DNA of 64,000 bases from Chitinophaga eiseniae (GTDB taxonomy: Bacteria > Bacteroidota > Bacteroidia > Chitinophagales > Chitinophagaceae): assembly GCF_900167135.1 (NCBI RefSeq), contig NZ_FUWZ01000002.1:2104260-2168259 (forward strand), read 5' to 3'. Below are positions 7,365 to 15,229 of the stretch, in pieces; positions within the stretch are counted from its first letter, which is position 1; each line of letters starts with the position of its first letter. A program made the translations under genes and the position numbers. The notes beneath the pieces were generated by a model. That model worked only from the letters and a program-made list of their open reading frames with translations. It ran no database searches and was not told the origin of the DNA.

Positions 7365-9539
7365 TTAAGATTGATGATTCGTGATGTTGAGAGGTAAATA
7401 TATAATAAATTCCGCTCCTTCCCCGGGGGTGGAATTTACGATGATTTTACCCCTGTGTTTCTCTATGATGCTGAATACGATAGAAAGTCCGAGCCCTGTA
7501 CCTTCCCCCACATCCTTGGTGGTGAAGAAAGGGTCGAATATCTTCTGCTGCACCTCTTCCGACATGCCGATACCGGTATCCTTAATCCGGATAATGACGG
7601 TCTGGTCTTCCTGCCGGGTGCTGATGGTAATGGATTCATCGTGATGCTCTTTTTTGCTTTTGATCGCATTCAGGGCATTGGAGAAGATATTCATGAACAC
7701 CTGATTGATCTTGCCGGCGTAACATTCCACTTTAGGCAGTTCCGCGTAGTTTTTGATGATGTTCACATTCGGCGGAATAGCGTTGCGTAGCAGTACCAGC
7801 GTGGAATCCAGCCCTTCGTGAATGTCGATGGACTTCACATCGCTTTCATCCAGGCGGCTGAAGGTACGCAGCCCTTTTACGATCTCAGCAGTACGGGCGG
7901 CGCCGTCTTCGATGCCTTTGATCAGGGAGGAGATTTCTTCATGGATATAGTCGATATCGATTTCCCGCTTAAATTGTTCGATAGACTTTAGTTCGCTCTG
8001 TATGTCGGCTTTGCCGGCCAGCCCGTCGTATCGGTTGAGCAGGTCCTGGAGGTCTGCAATGTCCAGTTTCAGCGGTTTGATATTGGAGGTGACGAAGTTG
8101 ATCGGGTTATTGATCTCATGGGCAATACCGGCGGTGAGCTGACCGAGGGACGCCATTTTTTCCTTTTCCACCAGCCGCGTCTGGGTGTCTTTCAGGTTGG
8201 TGAGCGCCACGTTCAGGTCCCGGTTACTGTTTTGCAGTTCTTCGGTGCGTTCCTGTACTTTGGCTTCCAGTATAATATTTTGTTCTCTTACCAGTTGTTC
8301 GTTTTCTTTGGAGATCTCGAGGGCGATGGCCTGTGAGGCTTCCTTTTCTGCTTTAAAAGTGTTGATCTTGTCGGCCAGGGCAAAAGACAGCAGGATGACC
8401 TCTATCGCCGACCCTATCACAATAATGTGGCTGGTAAAGATATTATAGGGGATGATACCCACGTCTTTCAGTACAAAACAGATGATGGCCAGGATAAATA
8501 CTGTCCATGCCAGTACGAATATTTTAGCGGTGCGGGAGTGTTTTACCGCTTGCATGATGGCGAACAGTAGGATGAAGCTCACACCGGTAATGGCGAGGAA
8601 GTCGATCAGCGCGTAGGCGATCGAGAAATATCCCAGCAGTGATAAAACGATGGTACTGGAATAAACAATCACAAAGAGGGTCATGATCCGGTAAGCCCAG
8701 GGAGCTTTTTCCCGTACATGGAGGAAGCTCTGTACAAACAACAGCACGGAAATGCCGGAGAGGGCCCCGCCCCAGAGTACAGCCTGTTCGGTAATATACA
8801 GGTTTTCATGCCAGAATAAGCGGTACCCGAAGCCATGAAGGCAGATTTGGGCCAGCCCTACGCAGGCGATATAGATGATATAATAGAAATAGCTCCAGTC
8901 TCTTACAGAAAAGAAAATAAAGGTATTGTAGAAGATCATCACGAGGATGATGCCGATGTAGATAGACAACAGCAGGTCGTCGTTGTACAGCTTACTGTAT
9001 ATCTCCCGGGAGGTCCCGATATAGATCGGTACCAGGATGGTCTCCCGGCTTTGTATGCGCACGTAGAAGGTTTGGGCGGTGCCGTTAGGAATGCTGATGT
9101 TGTACACGAAATTCTGATGAACGACCGGTCTCTTTTTAAAAGGCCGTAGCTCGCCGCCGGGAATCACTTCATAGCGGTTGTCCGGCCCGGGGTAGTAGAG
9201 GTCTATCAGGTCCAGGATGGGATAAGTGATATTAAACATCAGCTCGGGCTGCTGCGTATTGTTTTTGACCGTAAAGCGCAGCCAGATGGCGTCTTGGGTG
9301 AGACCGAAATTAGGGATCTGTTTCTGCAGCTTCTGGAAGCCGGAGGAATGCTCCACTTCAGCAAAAGAGAGATGGCCGGCCGGGTCCAGCAGGTATTCCA
9401 GCTGACCGTATTCGGCCAGTTGGACCGGGTAGTTGGGGGAGATGTTAATCGTATCTGCCCAGGCGGGTATACATCGGACTGTTACTAACAGCAACAGACA
9501 TACGAACCTGTAAAATGCCGGTCTGATCAGAAGTCGCAT
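7365..9539 (-). CDS. 7TMR-DISM sensor histidine kinase
   Basis: 724 residues. A signal peptide (about 1-28, cleavage near AWA) is followed by a beta-rich extracytoplasmic 7TMR-DISMED2-like domain (about 35-185) with the family strands WLRF and FYVRIQSRE. Then come seven hydrophobic segments (about 190-395), a coiled coil (about 400-455), HisKA with H474 (GIAHEINNPINFV) and HATPase_c with DTGIGM and GTGLGLSI. The DISMED2 family is thought to bind small extracellular ligands, often carbohydrate-like, so this is the likely sensing entry of the cluster. It starts 13 bp after the ThiF-like gene and ends 15 bp before the REC-kinase, so one transcript is likely. The ligand is unknown; the upstream enzymes might make it (inference). 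Confidence 0.9.
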   Translation of the reverse strand: MRLLIRPAFYRFVCLLLLVTVRCIPAWADTINISPNYPVQLAEYGQLEYLLDPAGHLSFAEVEHSSGFQKLQKQIPNFGLTQDAIWLRFTVKNNTQQPELMFNITYPILDLIDLYYPGPDNRYEVIPGGELRPFKKRPVVHQNFVYNISIPNGTAQTFYVRIQSRETILVPIYIGTSREIYSKLYNDDLLLSIYIGIILVMIFYNTFIFFSVRDWSYFYYIIYIACVGLAQICLHGFGYRLFWHENLYITEQAVLWGGALSGISVLLFVQSFLHVREKAPWAYRIMTLFVIVYSSTIVLSLLGYFSIAYALIDFLAITGVSFILLFAIMQAVKHSRTAKIFVLAWTVFILAIICFVLKDVGIIPYNIFTSHIIVIGSAIEVILLSFALADKINTFKAEKEASQAIALEISKENEQLVREQNIILEAKVQERTEELQNSNRDLNVALTNLKDTQTRLVEKEKMASLGQLTAGIAHEINNPINFVTSNIKPLKLDIADLQDLLNRYDGLAGKADIQSELKSIEQFKREIDIDYIHEEISSLIKGIEDGAARTAEIVKGLRTFSRLDESDVKSIDIHEGLDSTLVLLRNAIPPNVNIIKNYAELPKVECYAGKINQVFMNIFSNALNAIKSKKEHHDESITISTRQEDQTVIIRIKDTGIGMSEEVQQKIFDPFFTTKDVGEGTGLGLSIVFSIIEKHRGKIIVNSTPGEGAEFIIYLPLNITNHQS

Positions 9540-9552
9540 GGCTTTTTTCGGA

Positions 9553-10671
9553 TCATTTATCGTGATTAAAAATCTGTTCCAGGTCTACGTAGTAACGGCC
9601 GGAGGCTATTGCGCTGTTCAGCCCCACTTCCCGGCACACATGGGCGATAGCGGCGCCTCCCAGCATCACGGCCGAAGCCAGTTGGGGCCACGTGGTAATA
9701 GTTTTACCGATCTCCGCGAGGGAGGCTTGCATTTTGGTTGACATGGCATTGAAATTAACGATACGGTCTACCAGTTGCATCCTTTCCGTTCCCTGCATGT
9801 TTCTGATCTGGGCGGCGGTGATATCTTCCGGTATACGTCCATGCAATATAGGTAAATCATGCTGGAGATCAAACCGCTCTACATCTATCATGCCCCGGTC
9901 GCTGGTGTCCATTACCACCGGTATGTGCATGGCCCTGGCACGCTGGCGGGCCAGTACCTTGATATCCAGGCCGTCACATTCTTCCACCAGGATGTCCAGC
10001 GGGCCCCCGTCGGTCAGAAAAGCGTCAATATTATCTTCAGAAATACCATTATCATAACAGCGGACCTGCAGAAAAGGATCGATTTCTGCAATTTCCCGGG
10101 CGACCAAAACGGTTTTCAGGATGCCCACATGGTGAACGCCTGTCCGGATGCGGTTCATATTGCTGAGATCGAGCTTGTCAAAGTCGGCTATACGAAGTTC
10201 TCCGCACAGCCTTTCTATGGCGAGTGCCAGGGCTACGGACTGTCCTACGGAGAGGCCGATGACGCCTATTCTTTTGGTTTGGAGGATTTTCCGCTCTTCC
10301 TCCGTGATTTTATGCTGATTGCGGCTGGTGCGCAGCTGTATAAATTCGGCTTCGTCGAGTATATGTACTACGCGCCCGGACCAGGGATAATACACCCATA
10401 CGCCATAAGCTGCCGGTGGCGTGTTGCCCAGGTGGGCGGCTACTTTTTCGGCAATGGCTGATTCAGATAATCTTTCTGTTGGATGCTGAAGGCGGATAAG
10501 CTCCGCCAGCTGAGGCTGTATTTCGTCGAAGACCCGGATACCGGGCTGTTGGGCTATTAGCTGGGTAAGGGCTTCCAACTGGGCGGGGTCCTGTAACCTG
10601 AAAAACCTTACTTCCCGTTCTGCTGATTGTTGTTGGCTCGTTGCTATGGCATCTACTAGTACGTTGTTCAT
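9553..10671 (-). CDS. E1/ThiF-superfamily adenylating enzyme, Rv1355c-like
   Basis: 372 residues. The C-terminal two-thirds is an E1-like Rossmann domain: nucleotide loop GVIGLSVGQ (136-144), the DFDKLDLSNMNR element (163-174; compare DxDxVxxSNLxRQ of ThiF/MoeB), and ECDG (231-234) where E1 proteins approach the adenylate. The 130-residue N-terminal region is not assigned and shows no Cys-rich zinc ribbon of the MoeB kind. The layout recalls the ThiF part of Rv1355c-family proteins, but the nitroreductase-like domain of those is absent. E1 enzymes activate carboxyl groups, usually a C-terminal Gly of a ubiquitin-like protein, by adenylation; no ubiquitin-like partner is seen here. It follows the acyltransferase-like gene by 17 bp. 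Substrate unknown. Confidence 0.78.
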   Translation of the reverse strand: MNNVLVDAIATSQQQSAEREVRFFRLQDPAQLEALTQLIAQQPGIRVFDEIQPQLAELIRLQHPTERLSESAIAEKVAAHLGNTPPAAYGVWVYYPWSGRVVHILDEAEFIQLRTSRNQHKITEEERKILQTKRIGVIGLSVGQSVALALAIERLCGELRIADFDKLDLSNMNRIRTGVHHVGILKTVLVAREIAEIDPFLQVRCYDNGISEDNIDAFLTDGGPLDILVEECDGLDIKVLARQRARAMHIPVVMDTSDRGMIDVERFDLQHDLPILHGRIPEDITAAQIRNMQGTERMQLVDRIVNFNAMSTKMQASLAEIGKTITTWPQLASAVMLGGAAIAHVCREVGLNSAIASGRYYVDLEQIFNHDK

Positions 10672-10688
10672 TGTTAAGTTATTTATTG

Positions 10689-11411
10689 CTACCGGGATAG
10701 CGGCAGGTCGCTCGTGGCTGCCGACATGATCCTCAGATCATAGTCGACCTGCATCTCTCCCTTGGGCCCTTTTTCTACAATCGTTTGCACCGGATTGTTG
10801 CGTAAACTCATCATTCTTTCCCGGTCTTCCGGGTGAGCGCTCTTCAGTTCCAGGGGGTCGTTCAGTATGAGCGCAGTGGCGATCAGGTCTTCCTTGGGGT
10901 AATAGAAGGTGCCCTGGTTGCCGATATTGGTCATAATCTGATACCCGGTACGAATACTGTTACGGAAAGTAGTCTGTGCGCAAAAACCCAGAAAAGTGGT
11001 GACGGGCAACTGGTTCAACACGGCGTTCACCACCCTGAAAAGGACAATGCTGCCAATTCCCCAGCCGGCTACCTCCCTGGAATTCCACAGGCCGCAGAAT
11101 TCCCCCGTGCCGCCCGTTGCGGCCAGCTCCTTTACAATATCGTATATCCTGGGGTCCATACTGTTGATGGCACTTTCAATGGGCAGCGGAACGCTTCCGC
11201 CGGCGAGTTGTATCCGGCAGCCCCCATACGTTTTGGTATAGTCGTCATTGCTCACGGTAATAATGTAAGTATAAGGTTCGTACATCCAATCCACATTGGC
11301 AGAAGTAACTTTCGTGACACCATATGCTTCCAGCACTTTCCGATGTCCTGCAATATATTGCAAACATTCTTCGGGATATTCGATTGCCTTGAATACTCTT
11401 ACCTTGAGCAT
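10689..11411 (-). CDS. Putative GNAT-fold acyltransferase (autoinducer-synthase-like layout)
   Basis: 240 residues, no signal peptide. I do not recognise it confidently, but the pattern looks like a GNAT fold: an early R24, then W42, a beta strand ending in GGCRIQ (R66), a PLPIE turn, then GEFCGLW (E104), a long helix and an FLGFCAQTTFRNSIRTGYQI strand-helix segment. The order Arg, Trp, Gly-x-Arg, Glu is that of LuxI-type N-acyl-homoserine-lactone synthases, though the spacing differs and overall similarity is low. It is the first gene of the five-gene minus-strand unit and is 17 bp from the E1-like gene. A role in making a signal or modifying a small molecule is inference only. Confidence 0.6.
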   Translation of the reverse strand: MLKVRVFKAIEYPEECLQYIAGHRKVLEAYGVTKVTSANVDWMYEPYTYIITVSNDDYTKTYGGCRIQLAGGSVPLPIESAINSMDPRIYDIVKELAATGGTGEFCGLWNSREVAGWGIGSIVLFRVVNAVLNQLPVTTFLGFCAQTTFRNSIRTGYQIMTNIGNQGTFYYPKEDLIATALILNDPLELKSAHPEDRERMMSLRNNPVQTIVEKGPKGEMQVDYDLRIMSAATSDLPLSR

Positions 11412-11574
11412 GTATGGGAATGCTTTTAATTTTTTTTTAGTTTAGTTAGCCAGGGTCGGGTGGCCCTTAAAAAAATATTCGGTGTTTATATAAGCATTAC
11501 GTCAGCAAAAAAGCTACCGCTTTTTCACTACGCTGTTACAATGGCGGGTGTAAGCAGCATAGTATCGTTGGCCA

Positions 11575-11898
11575 TTATAGCAGGGATTGCATCTCCATCT
11601 CGCAGTTAGCTTCTCCCGGGATAAATAGTTCCATTTGTTGAAAAAGATTAAAAAGCTCTACATCTTCACATGAAGGTAATGGTAAAATAGTATTATTTCC
11701 ATAATAATCCATAAAGAAAGTCCCGTTTTTTGAATAAATGCTAAACACGTCCGATGTCGGGTACTGGTATTCAATAGTATAAGTATTTGTAAATATTTTA
11801 AGGATGCTAAGTGCCACTTTCATTGGTGTAAATTTTGCTGCATTGAATCCCTTTACAGTTAGATTTGTACTTGTGTTATTTCTATAAACAAATTTCAA
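11575..11898 (-). CDS. Hypothetical protein, AT-rich gene
   Basis: 107 residues, no recognised family and no membrane segment; the sequence is rich in Asn, Thr, Tyr and Phe. Base composition is clearly more AT-rich than the neighbours, which suggests recent acquisition or weak expression. The given start lies only 10 bp from the head-to-head superoxide dismutase start, leaving no room for separate promoters; the ATG at 11823 (codon 26) would leave 85 bp. The coherent amino-acid composition favours a real gene, but a chance ORF is not excluded. Confidence 0.4.
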   Translation of the reverse strand: MKFVYRNNTSTNLTVKGFNAAKFTPMKVALSILKIFTNTYTIEYQYPTSDVFSIYSKNGTFFMDYYGNNTILPLPSCEDVELFNLFQQMELFIPGEANCEMEMQSLL

Positions 11899-11908
11899 TT
11901 ATTTTAAT

Positions 11909-12634
11909 ATGAACAAAAGAGAATTCATAAAGCTGACCAGCCTGGCTGGCGTAGCGGCGCTCAGCGGCCCTCTCAGCAGTCTGGCCATGCCCGTTACTTC
12001 CGTGAAAACCAGCTCCGACGACCCGAAGGCTCCCTTTGTGGTACCACCACTGCCTTATGCTTATGACGCCCTGGAACCTTACATCGATAAAATGACGATG
12101 GAAATACATCACGACAAACATCACGGCGCCTATGTGAAAAATCTCAACGAGGCCATAAAAGGCACTGCCTTCGCTACCCTGTCGCTCGAAGAAATATTGC
12201 GTAAGGTGACGGATAAGGATAAAGCCATCCGCAACAACGGCGGCGGCCATTACAACCACTCCCTGTTCTGGACCGTGCTTTCTCCCGGGAAAACAGCCCC
12301 GTCCGATAAACTGAAAGCAGCGATCAATACCCATTTTGGCTCCTTTGAAAAATTCCGGGAGAAATTCAACGACGCGGGTAAAACACAGTTTGGCTCCGGC
12401 TGGGCATGGCTGATCGTTGGCCCGGGCAAAAAACTGTCCGTGATCAACACGCCTAACCAGGACAACCCGCTTATGCATAACATCGTGAAGGAAAAAGGCA
12501 CGCCCATCCTCGCGCTCGATGTGTGGGAGCACGCCTACTACCTGAAATACCAGAACAAACGGCCGGACTATATCAATGCATTCTGGAACGTGGTGAATTG
12601 GGACGAAGTGGAAAAACGCTACAACAACGCGTAG
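11909..12634 (+). CDS. sodA: Exported manganese-type superoxide dismutase
   Basis: 241 residues; converts superoxide to hydrogen peroxide and oxygen. The metal ligands H67, H117, D204 and H208 are in place (MEIHHDKHH, GGGHYNHSLFW, LDVWEHAYYLKY). The Gly-rich NNGGGHYNH and the NQDNPL segment match Mn-type rather than Fe-type enzymes. Unlike cytosolic enzymes it begins with a 26-residue export signal (NKREFIKL, then a hydrophobic stretch and SLA); KR-x-F-I-K resembles a relaxed Tat signal, and a TatA gene is present at 23.5 kb. Export of a folded metalloenzyme would fit Tat (inference). Transcription ends in the large inverted repeat at 12670-12818. Confidence 0.93.
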   Translation: MNKREFIKLTSLAGVAALSGPLSSLAMPVTSVKTSSDDPKAPFVVPPLPYAYDALEPYIDKMTMEIHHDKHHGAYVKNLNEAIKGTAFATLSLEEILRKVTDKDKAIRNNGGGHYNHSLFWTVLSPGKTAPSDKLKAAINTHFGSFEKFREKFNDAGKTQFGSGWAWLIVGPGKKLSVINTPNQDNPLMHNIVKEKGTPILALDVWEHAYYLKYQNKRPDYINAFWNVVNWDEVEKRYNNA

Positions 12635-12669
12635 ATTTCACGCAAAGCTTCCCTGAGAGAGCAGAGGCG

Positions 12670-12818
12670 TCACGCAAAGGCGCTAAGCAGCAAAGCCGCA
12701 AAGAAATAAGATAAGAAAGCAAAGGAGCGAAGACCAATTCGATTTGATCTTCGCTCCTTTGCTTTCTTATTATCTCATAAAACCTTTGCGGCTTTGCTGC
12801 TTAGCGTCTTTGCGTGAT
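12670..12818. repeat. Large imperfect inverted repeat (GCAAAG family), probable bidirectional terminator
   Basis: Two arms of about 65 nt face each other around a short AT-rich centre. The outer words read CACGCAAAGGCGCTAAGCAG on the left and its near complement on the right; the inner stem is GCAAAGGAGCGAAGA and its complement. It fills the space between the convergent superoxide dismutase and GT39 genes and reaches the GT39 stop codon. Related words occur at 14484-14530 and 16708-16885. Confidence 0.85.
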
Positions 12819-14440
12819 TATTTGCGTTTCAGAAACACAAATCCGTTCTTTTCTCCAATCACCTCCAGGTTCGGATGATGAACGAATTCTTCGCTGTCCG
12901 TAATCCGGCAGATGAAGTAAGCAGGCTTGTCAATCGCGCCGTTCAGCAGCCAGTCGGTATCATAATAGTTTTTATTGCTATGGGGCTGTTCCCGCGAATA
13001 GTAATGTTGCGCATAACTATGGTAGCCGAGCGCTTTTACATACACATCTTTGCCCTGCAGAGAGATAAAGAAGTCGATGGCCGCCCCCTGTGAATAACGC
13101 TCCACTTTGGGCACAAAATGCACTACCGTCACCTGTATGATCAGGATGGTACTGAGAAACAGGCATAGCAGCCCGTTGGTGATTTTCTGGCGGGACAATA
13201 ACACGGCGCTGACGATCACCAGGATAATATAGGCGATACCGTAGCCGGTTTCCGCTACAGACCAGGATACCTGGGCCTGCAGGTTGGCCACCGCGAATTT
13301 GTCGCCGATATACGGAATCAGTTTGTCTTTGTACACGCCCACCAGCGGCAACGCCGCAATAGCAATACCCAGTACTACGCCGATCACGCACAGCAGGGCA
13401 ATGTTCCAGCCACGCAGGCGCAGTTTGCCGTTGGACAGTTTATATACCTGGTACGCCGCCAGGTAAGACAACGGGAAATAACACAGGGAAGAATAGTGCA
13501 CGATCTTGGTTTTCACGATGGAAAACAGGATCAGCACCACCCAGAATAATACCCACATCCACACCTTAAAATCTTTCTGTTCTGTGGCAGCCGGTTGTCC
13601 GTAGATGGTTTTTTTCCGGCCACGGATATACGAAAACAGGAAGATGCTGGCCGGAAAACAACCAATCAGGAGTACTACCCAGTGGTAGAAGAACGGGCCG
13701 CCGTGGCCGGCATCTTCTGTGGTAAGCAGGCGGACCTGGTACGCCACAAATTCATTGACAAACCACCAGCCGTGGGCGATGATTTCATAACCAAACCAGA
13801 GCAGGGTGGTAATAGACGCAAAAAGGGCAATGAGGCCCAGATGCGCCAGTTTAATGCCAATACGGAATTTATTCCAGAGCCAGTACACCAGGAGGGTGAG
13901 CATAGACACGAGGATGGCCACAGGTCCTTTGGTGAGCACTGCCAGACCCAGGAAAAAGCCGCTCAGCATGGCCATGCGGTAAGACTTTTCACTATAGGCG
14001 ATCCGGTACGCAAAATAAATAGCGAGGAAAATGAAGTAGTTGAAGGTAGGGTCGATGATACCTGACTTAAAATAGAAGTGGGGGAGCCAGGAGCCGGCAT
14101 ACACCAGGGCCCACCAGATGCCCATTTTCTCGTCTGCCAGTTTTTTACCGATGGCGTAGAGGCTCAGCAGGGTAGCGATACCGATGATTGCATTCGGAAG
14201 ACGGGCCGCGAAGTCATTAACGCCAAAGAGCAGCATGCTGCCGGCCTGCATCCAGATAAACAGGGGCGGTTTTTCCCAGAAAGGCCGGAAATCGATTTGT
14301 ACCTGACTGTAGTTATGGCTTACAATCATCTCGCGGGCTGCTTCTGCAAAATTTATCTCGTCCCAGTCAAAAAGGTGTACAGCCCCCAGAAAAGGTATAA
14401 ATAGCAGGGCTGCCACAAGGGCAATCAACAGGTATTTCAT
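12818..14440 (-). CDS. GT39/ArnT-family membrane glycosyltransferase
   Basis: 540 residues. The family transfers sugars or pentose derivatives from polyprenyl-phosphate donors on the periplasmic face of the inner membrane. Evidence: an N-terminal membrane helix ending in the catalytic-type DWDE (25-28), the following EAAREM helix, the WEKPPLF loop, about a dozen hydrophobic segments and a soluble C-terminal tail of about 80 residues. It is the third gene of a minus-strand series after LptF/G and PAP2 genes, which suggests lipid A or surface glycolipid modification (inference). A 106-bp gap with a hairpin separates it from the PAP2 gene, so it may have its own promoter. The acceptor is unknown. 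Confidence 0.85.
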   Translation of the reverse strand: MKYLLIALVAALLFIPFLGAVHLFDWDEINFAEAAREMIVSHNYSQVQIDFRPFWEKPPLFIWMQAGSMLLFGVNDFAARLPNAIIGIATLLSLYAIGKKLADEKMGIWWALVYAGSWLPHFYFKSGIIDPTFNYFIFLAIYFAYRIAYSEKSYRMAMLSGFFLGLAVLTKGPVAILVSMLTLLVYWLWNKFRIGIKLAHLGLIALFASITTLLWFGYEIIAHGWWFVNEFVAYQVRLLTTEDAGHGGPFFYHWVVLLIGCFPASIFLFSYIRGRKKTIYGQPAATEQKDFKVWMWVLFWVVLILFSIVKTKIVHYSSLCYFPLSYLAAYQVYKLSNGKLRLRGWNIALLCVIGVVLGIAIAALPLVGVYKDKLIPYIGDKFAVANLQAQVSWSVAETGYGIAYIILVIVSAVLLSRQKITNGLLCLFLSTILIIQVTVVHFVPKVERYSQGAAIDFFISLQGKDVYVKALGYHSYAQHYYSREQPHSNKNYYDTDWLLNGAIDKPAYFICRITDSEEFVHHPNLEVIGEKNGFVFLKRK

Positions 14441-14483
14441 TATAACGGTTTATAAAAAATAAGCATTACGGCTCGCTAAAAAG

Positions 14484-14530
14484 CAAAGGAGCAAAATCCG
14501 CAAAGGTGCTTTGCGAACTTTGCTCCTTTG
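14484..14530. terminator. Hairpin of the GCAAAG repeat family
   Basis: Near-perfect stem of about 22 bp: CAAAGGAGCAAA...CCGCAAAG pairs with CTTTGCG...TTTGCTCCTTTG around a 3-nt loop. Read on the minus strand it follows the PAP2 gene and is trailed by a short T-run (GCTTTTTAGC), so it probably ends that transcript. Confidence 0.75.
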
Positions 14531-14546
14531 AAAAAAATTGCGGGAT

Positions 14547-15218
14547 TTACGCCGCATTGGCGTTTACAATGGCTTCCGCGCATGCTTCCGGAGAAGTGGC
14601 GGAGTCCCGGAACCTGAAGAACCCGCATACAATAACAGTGCTCAGGGTCCCTACGATGCTGCCTACGTATACGTCAGCGAAAAAGTGTTGTGCCAGGTAA
14701 ATGCGGGAATAGCCTGCTGTCAGCGCTAATACAATAAACAGCAATCCCAGCTTTTTATTGCGCAGCCATACCGACAGGAAACTGAACATGGCAAAAGCTC
14801 CTGCAGAGTGCCCGGAAGGGAAACTGCAGCTGCTATGCACGGTGATCCATTTTACAGTATGTACCAGCGTGGCGGCTTCATCACCAAAATAGCTGATGGG
14901 CCTGGGCGCATTAAAATAATGTTTAGCTACCTGTACTACAATGACTGCCAGCAGAAATACTGCCAGACCAATAAAAAATACCCTGAACTTCTGCATGAGC
15001 AGCATCAGCAGCAGTATTAAGCTAAACATAATACCATCCCCGAGATAAGTGATCCCGGTGACCAACACATCTCCAACCGTTGAGTGTTCCCCGTTGATGC
15101 CAAGAAACAGCTCCCGTTGACTGTAGGTTGCCAGCATTACTCCCCCTACTATGAGCCATAGCAGGAAGGGCAGAAAGAAATATGCATTCCTTCTGAACAG
15201 TGTAAACAGCGTTTTCAA
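14547..15218 (-). CDS. PAP2-family membrane phosphatase
   Basis: 223 residues with five or six membrane helices. The three catalytic signatures of the acid phosphatase/PAP2 superfamily are complete: KHYFNAPRP (KxxxxxxRP), FPSGHSAGA (PSGH) and SRIYLAQHFFADV (SRxxxxxHxxxD). Such enzymes remove phosphate from undecaprenyl diphosphate, phosphatidate or lipid A on the outer face of the inner membrane. It begins 11 bp after the LptF/G gene and precedes a GT39 transferase, which favours a lipid A or carrier-lipid substrate (inference). The C-terminal tail after the last helix is short. Confidence 0.9.
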   Translation of the reverse strand: MKTLFTLFRRNAYFFLPFLLWLIVGGVMLATYSQRELFLGINGEHSTVGDVLVTGITYLGDGIMFSLILLLMLLMQKFRVFFIGLAVFLLAVIVVQVAKHYFNAPRPISYFGDEAATLVHTVKWITVHSSCSFPSGHSAGAFAMFSFLSVWLRNKKLGLLFIVLALTAGYSRIYLAQHFFADVYVGSIVGTLSTVIVCGFFRFRDSATSPEACAEAIVNANAA

Positions 15219-15229
15219 ATCTGTAGGTT

